DNA of 64,000 bases from Streptomyces coeruleorubidus (GTDB lineage Bacteria > Actinomycetota > Actinomycetes > Streptomycetales > Streptomycetaceae), in NCBI RefSeq assembly GCF_028885415.1, contig NZ_CP118527.1, positions 3,596,001 through 3,660,000 on the forward strand. Direction: 5' to 3'. Positions 51,777 through 61,271 of this stretch are shown one piece after another. Below the pieces are notes generated by a model. That model had not been told where the DNA came from and did not search any database. It was given only the letters and a program-made list of their open reading frames with translations. The stretch's first letter is position 1, and every line of letters starts with the position of its first letter. The position numbers were made by a program, and so were the translations under genes.

Positions 51777-52795
51777 CCCGTATGGCCACCCGCCACGACA
51801 CCGCCGCGCCCCCCGCCAAGGAGGGGGGCGCGGCCCCGGGCCGCCCGCCCGCTGACGCCGTCCCCGAGCAGGAGCGGCGACGACGTGCCCGGCTGTCCCG
51901 CCGCTGGCAGCGGGATGTGCGCTGGAGCCCCTACGCCTTCGTCTCCCCGTTCTTCCTGCTGTTCGTCGCCTTCGGCCTGTTCCCGCTGGTCTACACGGGC
52001 TGGGCCTCGCTGCACCAGGTGGAGCTGACGGCGCCCACCGACATGAACTGGGTGGGGCTGCGCAACTACACCCGGATCTTCGACGACGACTTCTTCTGGA
52101 ACGCGGCGAAGAACACCCTGACCATCGGCATCATCTCCACCGTTCCACAGCTGCTGATGGCGATGGGCATCGCCCACATCCTCAACTACAAGCTGCGGGC
52201 CTCGACCTTCTACCGGGTCGCGATGCTCGCGCCGTACGCCACGTCGATCGCCGCCGCCTCCCTGGTGTTCGTGCTGCTCTTCGGCCGTGACTACGGCATG
52301 ATCAACTGGGCGCTGGACTTCGTCGGGGTCGACCCGGTCGACTGGCAGGGCGACAAGTGGCCCTCGCAGATCGCCGTCTCGTCGATCATCATCTGGCGCT
52401 GGACCGGCTACAACGCGCTGATCTACCTGGCCGCGATGCAGGCGATCCCGCAGGACCTGTACGAGTCGGCGGCCCTGGACGGGGCCAACCGCTGGCAGCA
52501 GTTCTTCCACGTGACACTGCCGTCGCTGCGTCCGACCATCCTGTTCACCGTGGTCGTGTCGACGATCGGGGCGAGCCAGGTCTTCGGCGAGCCGCTGCTG
52601 TTCGACGCCAACAAGGGCGCCTCCGGCGGCGCGGAGCACCAGTTCCAGACGCTCGGCCTGTACCTGTACGAGCAGGGCTGGGTCAACCAGCACCTGGGCC
52701 GTGCCTCGGCGATCGCCTGGACGATGTTCCTGATCCTGATCGTCATCGGCATCGTCAACTACGTCATCTCGCGCCGGCTGCGCGCCAGTAGTTAG
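51773..52795 (+). CDS. cebF: Cellooligosaccharide ABC permease
   Basis: A 340-residue MalF-type inner-membrane permease with six main helices. A 45-residue charged N-terminal tail precedes the first helix (YAFVSPFFLLFVAFGLFPL). The EAA loop that docks the ATPase is YESAALDGANRWQQFFHVTLPSLRP. The GTG start overlaps the cebE stop. The ATPase is not encoded here; streptomycetes use the shared MsiK for this system. Confidence 0.92.
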   Translation: MTRMATRHDTAAPPAKEGGAAPGRPPADAVPEQERRRRARLSRRWQRDVRWSPYAFVSPFFLLFVAFGLFPLVYTGWASLHQVELTAPTDMNWVGLRNYTRIFDDDFFWNAAKNTLTIGIISTVPQLLMAMGIAHILNYKLRASTFYRVAMLAPYATSIAAASLVFVLLFGRDYGMINWALDFVGVDPVDWQGDKWPSQIAVSSIIIWRWTGYNALIYLAAMQAIPQDLYESAALDGANRWQQFFHVTLPSLRPTILFTVVVSTIGASQVFGEPLLFDANKGASGGAEHQFQTLGLYLYEQGWVNQHLGRASAIAWTMFLILIVIGIVNYVISRRLRASS

Positions 52796-52806
52796 GAGTT
52801 CCGGCC

Positions 52807-53712
52807 GTGACGACGACTGTGACGCCCCCCGAGACCACGCCCGCCAAGGCGGCGAAGCGTCCGCGCCTGCCGAAGTCCGCGCGGGCCGGCGGGCAACTGC
52901 ACGGCGGCCCGATCGCGTACGCGATCCTCATCCTGTTCACCATCGTCTCGCTGTTCCCGCTGGTGTGGACGGCGATCGCCGCCTCGCGCGACAACCAGCG
53001 CCTGGCGCAGACCCCGCCGCCGTTCTGGTTCGGCTCCAACCTGTTCAACAACCTGGAGATCGCCTGGAAGGACGCCAACCTGGGCGAGGCGTTCTTCAAC
53101 ACCACGCTGGTGGCGGGGATCTCGGCGCTGACCATCGTCTGCCTGTCGACGATCGCCGGGTTCGCCTTCGCCAAGCTGCGCTTCAAGGGCCGTAACGCGC
53201 TGATGCTGATCGTGATCGGCACGATGATGGTGCCGCCGCAGCTGAGCGTGATCCCGCTGTACATGATGGTCGCCAAGCTCGACTGGACGGACCAGTTGCA
53301 GGCGGTGATCTTCCCCTCGCTGGTGAGCGCGTTCGGTGTGTTCTTCATGCGGCAGTACCTGATCCAGGCGTTGCCGGACGAGATCATCGAGGCCGCCCGG
53401 GTCGACGGGGCGAGCAGTTGGCGCGTGGTCTGGCACGTGGTGTTCCCCACCGCGCGGCCCGCGATGGCCGTGCTGGGCATGCTGATGTTCGTGCAGACCT
53501 GGAACGACTTCCTGTGGCCGTTCCTGGTCCTGACGCAGACCGGCAACCCGACCGTGCAGGTCGCGGTCGCGGGCCTGGGCCGCGGCTACACCCCCGACCA
53601 GTCCCTGATCATGGCGGGCGCGCTGCTCGGCACGCTGCCGCTGCTGCTGGTCTTCGCGATCTTCGGCAAGCAGATCGTGGGCGGCATCATGCAGGGCGCC
53701 GTCAAGGGCTGA
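52807..53712 (+). CDS. cebG: Cellooligosaccharide ABC permease
   Basis: A 301-residue MalG-type permease partner of CebF. Six helices, with the EAA loop IEAARVDGASSWRVVWHVVFPTARP and the MalG-typical FVQTWNDFLWPFLVL. GTG 52807 has GGAG upstream, 11 bases after cebF. Followed by bglC after a 105-base gap that contains the second CebR box. Confidence 0.92.
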   Translation: MTTTVTPPETTPAKAAKRPRLPKSARAGGQLHGGPIAYAILILFTIVSLFPLVWTAIAASRDNQRLAQTPPPFWFGSNLFNNLEIAWKDANLGEAFFNTTLVAGISALTIVCLSTIAGFAFAKLRFKGRNALMLIVIGTMMVPPQLSVIPLYMMVAKLDWTDQLQAVIFPSLVSAFGVFFMRQYLIQALPDEIIEAARVDGASSWRVVWHVVFPTARPAMAVLGMLMFVQTWNDFLWPFLVLTQTGNPTVQVAVAGLGRGYTPDQSLIMAGALLGTLPLLLVFAIFGKQIVGGIMQGAVKG

Positions 53713-53804
53713 CGCCCTGTTTCCAGGGGGCCGGGCCAGCGCTGCTCCGGCCCCTCCTCCCCCTCCTCCACTCCCCCTCCACCGTCGGTCTTCACGACCT
53801 CCAA

Positions 53805-53818
53805 TGGGAGCGCTTCCA
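53805..53818. promoter_or_regulatory. CebR box overlapping the bglC start
   Basis: TGGGAGCGCTTCCA, one mismatch from the CebR palindrome. Its last base is the A of the bglC ATG, so repressor bound here would act as a roadblock or on an internal promoter. Confidence 0.85.
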
Positions 53819-55254
53819 TGCCTGACTCCGAGAACCCGGCCACTGCGGTGACCTTCCCTCCCGCCTTCCTCTGGGGCGCGGCGACCTCCGCGTACCAGAT
53901 CGAGGGTGCGGTGCGGGAGGACGGCCGCACGCCGTCGATCTGGGACACCTTCAGCCATACGCCGGGCAAGACGGCCGGCGGCGACACCGGTGACATCGCT
54001 GTCGACCACTACCACCGCTACCGCGAGGACGTGGCGCTGATGGCGGAGCTGGGCCTGGGCGCCTACCGCTTCTCCGTCTCGTGGTCGCGGGTGCAGCCGA
54101 CCGGCCGGGGCCCTGCCGTGCAGAAGGGCCTGGACTTCTACCGCCGGCTGGTCGACGAGCTGCTGTCCAAGGGCATCAAGCCGGCCGTCACGCTCTACCA
54201 CTGGGATCTGCCGCAGGAGCTGGAGGACGCGGGCGGCTGGCCGGAGCGTGACACGGCGTACCGTTTCGCGGAGTACGCGCAGATCGTCGGCGAGGCGCTG
54301 GGCGACCGGGTCGAGCAGTGGATGACGCTCAACGAGCCGTGGTGCAGCGCGTTCCTGGGGTATGCCTCCGGGGTGCACGCCCCGGGCCGGACGGACCCGG
54401 CGGCGTCGCTGCGTGCAGCGCACCATCTGAACCTGGCGCACGGGCTGGGCGCGTCCGCGCTGCGGTCGGTGATGCCAGCCCGCAACTCTGTCGCGATCAG
54501 CCTCAACTCCTCCGTGGTCAGGCCGCTTTCGCAGAGCCCGGCGGACCTGGCGGCGGCCTGGAGGATCGACGACCTGGCCAACGGCGTCTTCCACGGCCCG
54601 ATCCTGCACGGCGCGTACCCGGAGTCGCTGTACGAGGCGACGGCGGAGCTCACGGACTGGGACTACGTCCTCGACGGCGACCTGGCGCTGATCAACCAGC
54701 CGCTGGACGCGCTGGGCCTCAACTACTACACGCCCGCGCTGGTCTCGGCGGCCGACCCCTCGGCGAAGGGACCGCGCGCCGACGGCCACGGCTCCAGCGC
54801 CCACTCCCCCTGGCCGGCCGCGGACGACGTCGCCTTCCACCAGACGCCCGGCGACCGCACGGAGATGGGCTGGACGATCGACCCGACCGGCCTGCACGAG
54901 CTGATCATGCGCTACACCCGGGAGGCACCGGGCCTGCCGCTGTACATCACCGAGAACGGCGCGGCCTACGACGACAAGATCGACTCGGACGGCCGGGTGC
55001 ACGATCCGGAGCGCGTCGCCTACCTGCACGGCCACCTGTCGGCGGTCCGCCGCGCGATCGCCGACGGCGCGGACGTCCGCGGCTACTTCCTGTGGTCACT
55101 GCTCGACAACTTCGAGTGGTCGTACGGCTACGGCAAGCGCTTCGGCGCGGTGTACGTGGACTACGCGACGCTCGAACGCACCCCGAAGTCCAGCGCCCAC
55201 TGGTACGGCCGGGCGGCCCGGACGGGCACGCTGCCGGAGGTGGAGGCGGTCTAG
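53818..55254 (+). CDS. bglC: Beta-glucosidase (GH1)
   Basis: A 478-residue GH1 barrel hydrolysing cellobiose and short cello-oligomers to glucose inside the cell. The acid/base is Glu173 in TLNEPW and the nucleophile Glu379 in ITENGAAY; the N-terminus has [15 protein letters not shown]. No signal peptide. Last gene of the ceb cluster; it clears the CebR inducer, giving feedback on the system. Confidence 0.94.
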   Translation: MPDSENPATAVTFPPAFLWGAATSAYQIEGAVREDGRTPSIWDTFSHTPGKTAGGDTGDIAVDHYHRYREDVALMAELGLGAYRFSVSWSRVQPTGRGPAVQKGLDFYRRLVDELLSKGIKPAVTLYHWDLPQELEDAGGWPERDTAYRFAEYAQIVGEALGDRVEQWMTLNEPWCSAFLGYASGVHAPGRTDPAASLRAAHHLNLAHGLGASALRSVMPARNSVAISLNSSVVRPLSQSPADLAAAWRIDDLANGVFHGPILHGAYPESLYEATAELTDWDYVLDGDLALINQPLDALGLNYYTPALVSAADPSAKGPRADGHGSSAHSPWPAADDVAFHQTPGDRTEMGWTIDPTGLHELIMRYTREAPGLPLYITENGAAYDDKIDSDGRVHDPERVAYLHGHLSAVRRAIADGADVRGYFLWSLLDNFEWSYGYGKRFGAVYVDYATLERTPKSSAHWYGRAARTGTLPEVEAV

Positions 55255-55275
55255 CCACTGCGGAGGCGGGGGGAC

Positions 55276-55309
55276 GGGGCGCGGCACGATTAGGGGAGTG
55301 CCGCGCCCC
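55276..55309. terminator. Terminator between bglC and the convergent STAND gene
   Basis: GGGGCGCGGCAC (55276-55287) pairs perfectly with GTGCCGCGCCCC (55298-55309), a 12-bp stem with a 10-base loop. Confidence 0.75.
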
Positions 55310-55375
55310 ACCGCGTTTCCGCAGCCGCGGGCCACGGCGGGGGAGGGCGGGCGGAGCGGCCTGTGGGGGGCGGGG

Positions 55376-58300
55376 TCAGTTTCCGAGTCCCAGGTGGGCG
55401 AAGAGCACGTTCCGTGCGCGCAGTACGGCGGCCGGATCGAGCGCGGCGAGGACCGGGGCGGCTTCGTCCCAGCCCTCGGGGATGAGGGCTTCGGCGAGGA
55501 GGGCCCGGGCGCGGGGGATGTCCGGGCCGGACGGGGGCGGGAGGAGCAGGGCGGCGAGGCGACGGGCGGCCGGTGGGACGAGCAAGGGGCCGCCGATGAA
55601 CGGACCGGCCGTCACTTCGTCGTGCACACACGCGGTATAGGCGGCGAGGTGCGCGCATGCCTCCGCCCGTTCCCTGTCGCTCCTCGGGCGCAGGGCGATG
55701 CTCCGGGCCGTCTCGTGGTCGCCGAGTGCGGCGTGGCCCAGCGCCAGGACGGCCGTCACCCGGGTGGGCGCGGGCCACTCACCGTGCCTGTGCGCCATGG
55801 TGTCCAGGTCGTGTGCGGCGGCCGGATCGTCGGCCAGCACCGCCAGCGTGAGCATCGCCTGGTCGTGGTCCTCGAGCTCCTCGCGGCGGCTGCGGTCCGC
55901 GGCCCGGTCCCGCAGGAGCCGTCCGATGCGGGCGCCGAGCTCGGGGTCGTGGCGGCCCACGGCGACGAGGATCCGGACGAGGCGGAACACAGTCGCGTCG
56001 CGCAGGTCCGGCAGGACACTGTCCAGCCATCGCCGGGCCGGTCCCCGGGCATGCGGCCACAGTCCTTCGACCACTGCTGCCCACACGTCGTCGCGGTTGC
56101 CCGCTTCGAGCACGGCTCCCGACTTCGGGAGCTTCTCGACGACCTCGAGGACCCGCTCGGCCGCCCCCACTCCCGCCATGGCCTGAAGGGCGGTGACCAT
56201 GACGGTCTGCGACATCTGGAGGAAGTCAGGCGCGAAGGCGAGGTCGTACGCCCGTTCCGCGAAGCGCACAGCCCGGTCCCGGTCCGCACGGACCAGGGCC
56301 AGGGAGGCCACGGCACATCCCCAGGAGCGCATCATCGGCAGACCGACCGCCTCCAGGAGCCGCTCGGCGTCATCGGGTCGCCCGATCGCGGCGAGCGCGC
56401 CGGCGAAAGTGCCCAGGCCGACGTCGCGCGCGATGGAGGTGCTGGTCCCCGACGTGCGGTCCCCGTGCTCCGCGTGCCGGAGCAGGCGCAGCGACCGTTC
56501 GGGGTGGTCGGCGGCGACGTGCGCGGCGAGCGCGGCGTACGCCTCGGCCATCACCTCCCGTTCGTCGAAGTCCCCGCTGTGCAGGAGGAGTTCCTCAAGG
56601 TCGTCGGCGTGACCGGCGGCCGCGAGGAGCCGCACGGCGTGCCCGACGGTGCCGCGCCCGCTGGTGACGTACCCCCGTTGTGCTCCCTCCTGGATCGCCT
56701 TCCACGCCTGCGCCGCCCGGCCCGCGCGCGCCCACCCGATGACGATGTCCAGCCAGAGATCGCGCCGGGCCCGGATCTGCACGGGATCGGGAGCCAACAC
56801 CATGGACCCCACGAGCCGCTGGGCCTCGGCCAGTCCGCCCGTCGCCGCGAGTCCGCGTGCCACGTCCTGCAGCTGCCACACATCACGTGGCTGTGCCCGT
56901 CCGTCCAGTGCCGCCGCGGCCAGCGAGGCCAGGGCTTCGGCGTCGCCCGGGCGGGCCCCGCGCAGTGCCTGAGCGGCGACGGCGGGGAGGTTCCCCGGGT
57001 CGCCCGCGCGGCGTCGGGAGAGCTCGGTCACGAAGTCGTACAGGCGACTCGCGTCGTCGGGAGAACCGGCAGCCGCCCATGCCTCGGCGACCGTCACCAG
57101 CACCGGTACGCGATCGGTCCGGGGCCACACCGTCTCGGCCGCCCGTTCGGCCAGGCGCAGGACTTCGGCGCCGCGCACCGGGTCCCGCAGCGCCAGGGCG
57201 GTACCGAGCAGCGCCTCGACGAACGCCTCGGTGCTCTGACCGTTGGTCGGCCGCGGCAGTTCGCACAGCGCGCGCACCGCCTCGTCGGCTCGGCCGGACC
57301 GTGCCAGCGCCATGGCCAGAACTCCGTGGGCCGCCATGCAGTGCGGGTGGCCGCGGTCGCTGGATGTCTTCGCTTCCTCCCTCGTCAGCCGCACCGCCTC
57401 CCGCGCCAGTCCCACCGCCCGCCGGTCCCCCGCCTCCGCCAGCACACGCGCCACCGCGGCCAGTGCCCGCAGCCGGTCGAGCGGCTCGAAGACACTGCGG
57501 GCCAGCCCGATGGCGTGCCGCACTCGTCCCAGCCGGGCGTACACCGCCGGAATGTCCGGATGCAGGTTCTTGTTGCGCTGGGCCACCAGGTCCCCCGCCA
57601 CCGCGAGCGCCGCCAAGGCCCCCAGGTCGTCGGGAGAGACCCGCCGCACCGTCTCCCTCGCCGCCGCGATCTCCGCGAGGCACGCCGCATCGCTCCCCGT
57701 GGCCTCCCGCAGCCGGTCACGGCGCCGGGCATCGACGGCCAGGTCCGTGAGTCGGCCCGCCTCCCCGAGGAACACGAGGAGACGGCCGTACGGCTGGAGC
57801 AGGTACAGGGGGGTCTCCTCCGGCCAGCCGCGCTTGTCGTAGGAGTCCGCCCACGCGTGCAGACGCTCCAGGTAGGCGCCCAGGTCCGGCCCGAGTTCCT
57901 CCTGGGCGGTGGTGAGAAGCGTTTCGTGGGCGAAGAGATACCCGCGGGTGGAGGTGTACAGGGCCAGGTCGTCGCCGTAGCCCTCGGGTCCGCCGCCGCC
58001 TCCCATGCCGCCGACGTCACCGCGCAGCCGCAGGATCCGACCGAACGCGCTCCCCAACCGCCGACGCAGCTCATACGCCGGCTCGCCGGTGAGTTCGCGC
58101 AGGTCGTCGACCGTGAGCGTGCCGCGTGCGGCGGTGAGGAGGCCGACGAGGTCGCGCTGGAGGCGGTCGCCGGAAAGTGCTTCCCCCAGGTCGTACTTGG
58201 TCTCGTGCTCGGTGTGGCGGGAGGCGGCCGTGGCCGACAGCCCCACCGCCCGGCAGGAGCGCAGCGGGTGTCCGCCCTTGACGTCGGCCGGGAGGCCGGG

Positions 58301-59542
58301 GCCGACGCGGCTGGTGACCAGGACGCGGACGCCCGGCGGGGGGCGTTCGGGCAGGAGGGAGGCGATGCTCGTGCCGGTGCCGCCGGGGGTGAGGGACTGG
58401 TCCTCGTCCAGGCCGTCCACCACCAGGAGCAGCGTGCCGCCGTCGTGTGCCACCCGCTCCGCCGCCTGACGCAGCAGCAGCCGGCGTTCGCCGTCGCGGG
58501 CGGTCGGGGAGCCGGTGCCGCTCGGTTCGCGGCCCGCGAGGGCGGCGAGCTGGTCGATGACGGCCGCGGTGTACGCGTCGCCGTCGGACTGGCTCGCGTG
58601 GCGCGCGGTGATGAAGAACCAGACCGGTACGACTCCGCGCGGCGGATGGAGGGCGAACCACGCCGCCAGCGCCGTCTTGCCGGCCCATGGGGGCCCCTGG
58701 AGCCAGAGGTACGGTTCCGGGCCCGCGCAGAAGGAGACCAGGTCCGCGAGCTCCGTCTCCCGCTCCTTCAAAAGCTCCGGCGCGATGTCCGCGAGGTGGG
58801 CGCGGTAGACCTCCTGGATGAGGTCGAGACCGGTCGTCGGCGCGGCCGAGGTCAGTGCGCCGTGGCCGACTCCGTGCCCCAACAGCCGCTCCAGTTCCGC
58901 CCGTTGGGAGGAGTCCACGCCGTACGCCCAGCGGTCCACCCGGCTTGCGGCGATCCGGCCCGGACCGTCCCCGCGGTGGCGGCGCGTGACGACGCCGACC
59001 AGCAGGCCGCCGCTGAAGACCGCCGCGCCGGACATGCCCTCCCACGCGTCCCGCTCGGGGTCGGGGTCCTCGGCGGGCGGTGGGGTGACGCCCAGGTCCA
59101 GCGTCCCCTCACGCCGGTTGGACAGCACCGCGCAGGTCGCGTGGACGTGCTCGGCGTCCCGGAACCGCGCACCGGTGGTGTCGGTACGGAGTTTGAAGCG
59201 CGGAAAGCCCATCGCGGTGCACCGGATCACCGCGTCCTGCTCACCGACACGGCCGTACGACACCGGCGGTACGTTGCCGATGTGGCTCTCGGGAACCGCG
59301 AGCACCGCCACGTCGATCGCCGCGTGCGCCCATTCCACCGCCGCCTCGACGATCCGCTCCCCCGGCCGGTCTGCCTGGAACCGGACGCGGATGCCCGACG
59401 CGCCCTCGACGACGTGCGCAGCCGTCAAGACCCGTCCCGGCGCGACGAGATACCCCGAGCCACGGCGGCCTGCGCCGGGCAGGCCGACGATGATCTCCGC
59501 GACCCGTTCCGGCCGCAGCCCCCGGTCAGCGTTCGCCGTCAA
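55376..59542 (-). CDS. Trypsin-like protease - STAND/NACHT NTPase - helical-repeat protein
   Basis: 1388 residues in three parts. (1) N-terminal trypsin-like serine protease with a complete triad: His43 in LTAAHV, Asp77 in IDVAVLAV, Ser171 in EGMSGAAVF. (2) P-loop NTPase: Walker A GPPWAGKT (283-290, Lys289) and Walker B LLLVVDGLDE (Asp376), followed by a winged-helix-like region. (3) From about 640 to the end, Ala/Leu/Arg-rich helical repeats like TPR/HEAT solenoids. No signal peptide, so cytoplasmic. This matches NTP-dependent conflict or apoptosis-like switches: the repeats sense a trigger, the NTPase oligomerises and the protease is activated. The TTG start overlaps the small upstream gene by 17 bases. 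Trigger and substrate unknown. Confidence 0.85.
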   Translation of the reverse strand: MTANADRGLRPERVAEIIVGLPGAGRRGSGYLVAPGRVLTAAHVVEGASGIRVRFQADRPGERIVEAAVEWAHAAIDVAVLAVPESHIGNVPPVSYGRVGEQDAVIRCTAMGFPRFKLRTDTTGARFRDAEHVHATCAVLSNRREGTLDLGVTPPPAEDPDPERDAWEGMSGAAVFSGGLLVGVVTRRHRGDGPGRIAASRVDRWAYGVDSSQRAELERLLGHGVGHGALTSAAPTTGLDLIQEVYRAHLADIAPELLKERETELADLVSFCAGPEPYLWLQGPPWAGKTALAAWFALHPPRGVVPVWFFITARHASQSDGDAYTAAVIDQLAALAGREPSGTGSPTARDGERRLLLRQAAERVAHDGGTLLLVVDGLDEDQSLTPGGTGTSIASLLPERPPPGVRVLVTSRVGPGLPADVKGGHPLRSCRAVGLSATAASRHTEHETKYDLGEALSGDRLQRDLVGLLTAARGTLTVDDLRELTGEPAYELRRRLGSAFGRILRLRGDVGGMGGGGGPEGYGDDLALYTSTRGYLFAHETLLTTAQEELGPDLGAYLERLHAWADSYDKRGWPEETPLYLLQPYGRLLVFLGEAGRLTDLAVDARRRDRLREATGSDAACLAEIAAARETVRRVSPDDLGALAALAVAGDLVAQRNKNLHPDIPAVYARLGRVRHAIGLARSVFEPLDRLRALAAVARVLAEAGDRRAVGLAREAVRLTREEAKTSSDRGHPHCMAAHGVLAMALARSGRADEAVRALCELPRPTNGQSTEAFVEALLGTALALRDPVRGAEVLRLAERAAETVWPRTDRVPVLVTVAEAWAAAGSPDDASRLYDFVTELSRRRAGDPGNLPAVAAQALRGARPGDAEALASLAAAALDGRAQPRDVWQLQDVARGLAATGGLAEAQRLVGSMVLAPDPVQIRARRDLWLDIVIGWARAGRAAQAWKAIQEGAQRGYVTSGRGTVGHAVRLLAAAGHADDLEELLLHSGDFDEREVMAEAYAALAAHVAADHPERSLRLLRHAEHGDRTSGTSTSIARDVGLGTFAGALAAIGRPDDAERLLEAVGLPMMRSWGCAVASLALVRADRDRAVRFAERAYDLAFAPDFLQMSQTVMVTALQAMAGVGAAERVLEVVEKLPKSGAVLEAGNRDDVWAAVVEGLWPHARGPARRWLDSVLPDLRDATVFRLVRILVAVGRHDPELGARIGRLLRDRAADRSRREELEDHDQAMLTLAVLADDPAAAHDLDTMAHRHGEWPAPTRVTAVLALGHAALGDHETARSIALRPRSDRERAEACAHLAAYTACVHDEVTAGPFIGGPLLVPPAARRLAALLLPPPSGPDIPRARALLAEALIPEGWDEAAPVLAALDPAAVLRARNVLFAHLGLGN

Positions 59543-59837
59543 CCTCGTCGCCCGCGATCAGCACGGTCTGCGGCACGCCCCCGTCCGCCGCTACGGCTCT
59601 GGGGGTGAGGGTGAGCGTGACCCGCTGGGTCTCGGCCTGCGCGTACTTGCCGTTCGCCCCGGCGTCGACGACCCACAGCCGGACCTTGGCGTCCCCGCCC
59701 GCCTCGCGCGTGACGGCGATGGACGCCTCGACCTCCACGGGCCCCAGCTCGAAGCGCAGGATCTCCCCGTCCCCGTCGGTCAGGGCGGCGGTCAGCTGCT
59801 TTCGCAACTCCCGGACCATGTCGGCCAGTTCGATCAC
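59526..59837 (-). CDS. Trypsin-co-occurring domain protein (trypco2-like)
   Basis: 103 residues: an N-terminal helix (MIELADMVRELRKQLTAALTDG) followed by a compact beta-sandwich-like sequence (LRFELGPVEVEASIAVTREAGGDAKVRLWVVDAGA) ending in VTLTLTP. This is the pattern of the trypco2 family described in computational studies of protease-STAND conflict systems, as I recall. GTG 59837 follows GGGGGA. It overlaps the protease-NTPase gene by 17 bases, so the two products are made together and probably interact, for instance as an adaptor or inhibitor. Confidence 0.75.
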   Translation of the reverse strand: MIELADMVRELRKQLTAALTDGDGEILRFELGPVEVEASIAVTREAGGDAKVRLWVVDAGANGKYAQAETQRVTLTLTPRAVAADGGVPQTVLIAGDEVDGER

Positions 59838-59929
59838 GCGTCCCCCTCGTGCAGCGGTGCTCAGATGCTACAAGTCGGCACGGCGGCCCGGCTCCCGTAT
59901 CGCGCCACGTCGACCCGACAGCGCCGGCT

Positions 59930-61249
59930 TCATCGCGCCGTTCCCGTTCCCGACAGCAGGCGACGGGTCGTCGTCACACCCCACTCGTCCAGGGACAGCA
60001 GGCGGTCGCTGGAGGCCATCAGGCCGCCCGTGGACTCCACGTGCGCCGCCCACTGTTCGCGGGTCTCGACAGCCGGGCGGGCCATCAGGCAGTCGGGGTC
60101 GTTGATCCACAGACGGCCGTGCTGCCACTGGCGGCCGACGCCGGTGAACTCGGCCGGGTCCTGGCCGGGCTGGCTGTAGTCGTCCGCCTCCGGGCGGCGG
60201 TGCGGGGCCGTGTCGGGGCTGACGCGCATGGCGTCGAACAGGCCGATGGAGGGGAGCATCGGGGCGCCGCAGCCCAGGAGGTAGGAGTCCGGGCCGATCG
60301 CGTCGCGGATCAGGCGGATGCCGGAGCGGTAGGCCGTGAGGGGGTCGACGTCCGCGTGGCGTACGCCGTCCAGGGCGCCCGCGTACAGGAAGTCGACCTT
60401 GAAGTAGTCGTAGCCCTCGGCGCGCAGGGTGGTGAAGACCTCGGTCAGGTACGCCGCCGCGTCCGGGTGGGTGGTGTCCAGGACGCGCAGGTCGTGGCCC
60501 CAGTTGCGGCCCGCGTGGGCGAAGCCGCCGGCGGGGTCCCGGACCAGCCAGCCGGGATGTTCGGCGGCCAGTTCGCTCGCCGGGTCCACGAGGAACGGTG
60601 CCGTCCAGATGCCGGCGCGGCGGCCGCGGGAGCGGATCTTGTCGGCGATACCGGCGCGGGAGCGGAAGCGGCCGGAGAGGGTGAGCCAGTCGCCGAGGGC
60701 CTGCTGGTAGCCGTCGTCGATCTGGACGACGTCGACGGGCAGGTCGAGGGTGTCCATCGCGCGGAGGTTCTCGTGGATGTCGTCCTCGGTGACCTCCGTG
60801 AAGTACTCGTACCAGGAGCACCAGACGGTGGGCGCCGGGCGCGGGGCCGCGATGCCGAGACCGCAGGCCCAGTCGCCCAGCACCGACTGGATGTCCTCGC
60901 CCGTCCACTCCTTCACCAGGCCGTCGGCAGCGACCTCCGCGACCCCGTCCCGTACGGCGAGCCTGATCGACGGCACCTCGCGCGTCGGCTCGGCCGCCGC
61001 CCACAGCCGGACCGCCGAGCCGTCGCCGGGGTCGAGCGCCAGCAGTCCCTCGCCCTGGAAGACGCCGGCGGGGACGGTGACGCCGGGCCGGTAGCAGACC
61101 GTGGCCCAGTTGGCTCCCGTCGGGCGATACGGCGCCGCGCCGAGGAGGTAGGCGCCGCTGGGGCTCCAGGACTGCCAGCCCTCCTCGTGGACTCGGGCGT
61201 TGCGCTGGTCGACGGGCACGGAGGCCAGCGGCGTGAAGGGGTGGTGCAC
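59930..61249 (-). CDS. Alpha-galactosidase-like glycoside hydrolase (GH36/melibiase)
   Basis: 439 residues, shorter than full GH36 enzymes (about 700). The N-terminal beta domain contains EEGWQSWSPSGAY. The barrel contains CSWYEYFTEVTEDDIHENL, VDVVQIDDGYQ, and the nucleophile Asp286 in YFKVDFLY. The acid/base region is near DAMRVSPDTAPHRR, and the C-terminal end lacks the usual beta-sandwich. Alpha-galactoside hydrolysis is likely. No signal peptide, so it acts on imported sugar. It is the last gene behind the sugar ABC importer genes on the same strand, 22 bases downstream. Confidence 0.85.
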   Translation of the reverse strand: MHHPFTPLASVPVDQRNARVHEEGWQSWSPSGAYLLGAAPYRPTGANWATVCYRPGVTVPAGVFQGEGLLALDPGDGSAVRLWAAAEPTREVPSIRLAVRDGVAEVAADGLVKEWTGEDIQSVLGDWACGLGIAAPRPAPTVWCSWYEYFTEVTEDDIHENLRAMDTLDLPVDVVQIDDGYQQALGDWLTLSGRFRSRAGIADKIRSRGRRAGIWTAPFLVDPASELAAEHPGWLVRDPAGGFAHAGRNWGHDLRVLDTTHPDAAAYLTEVFTTLRAEGYDYFKVDFLYAGALDGVRHADVDPLTAYRSGIRLIRDAIGPDSYLLGCGAPMLPSIGLFDAMRVSPDTAPHRRPEADDYSQPGQDPAEFTGVGRQWQHGRLWINDPDCLMARPAVETREQWAAHVESTGGLMASSDRLLSLDEWGVTTTRRLLSGTGTAR

Positions 61250-61271
61250 GGTGATCTCTTTCGGGAAGGGT

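Noticed and set aside
50451..53712. Dedicated ATPase gene for the ceb or GH36 importer
   Set aside because: No Walker-motif ABC ATPase frame exists in either operon; the shared MsiK encoded elsewhere is the known solution in streptomycetes.
55298..59608. 1436-residue plus-strand open frame opposite the protease-NTPase gene
   Set aside because: The minus strand has catalytic motifs in order; the plus frame is Arg/Gly/Val-rich without motifs, the usual antisense shadow.
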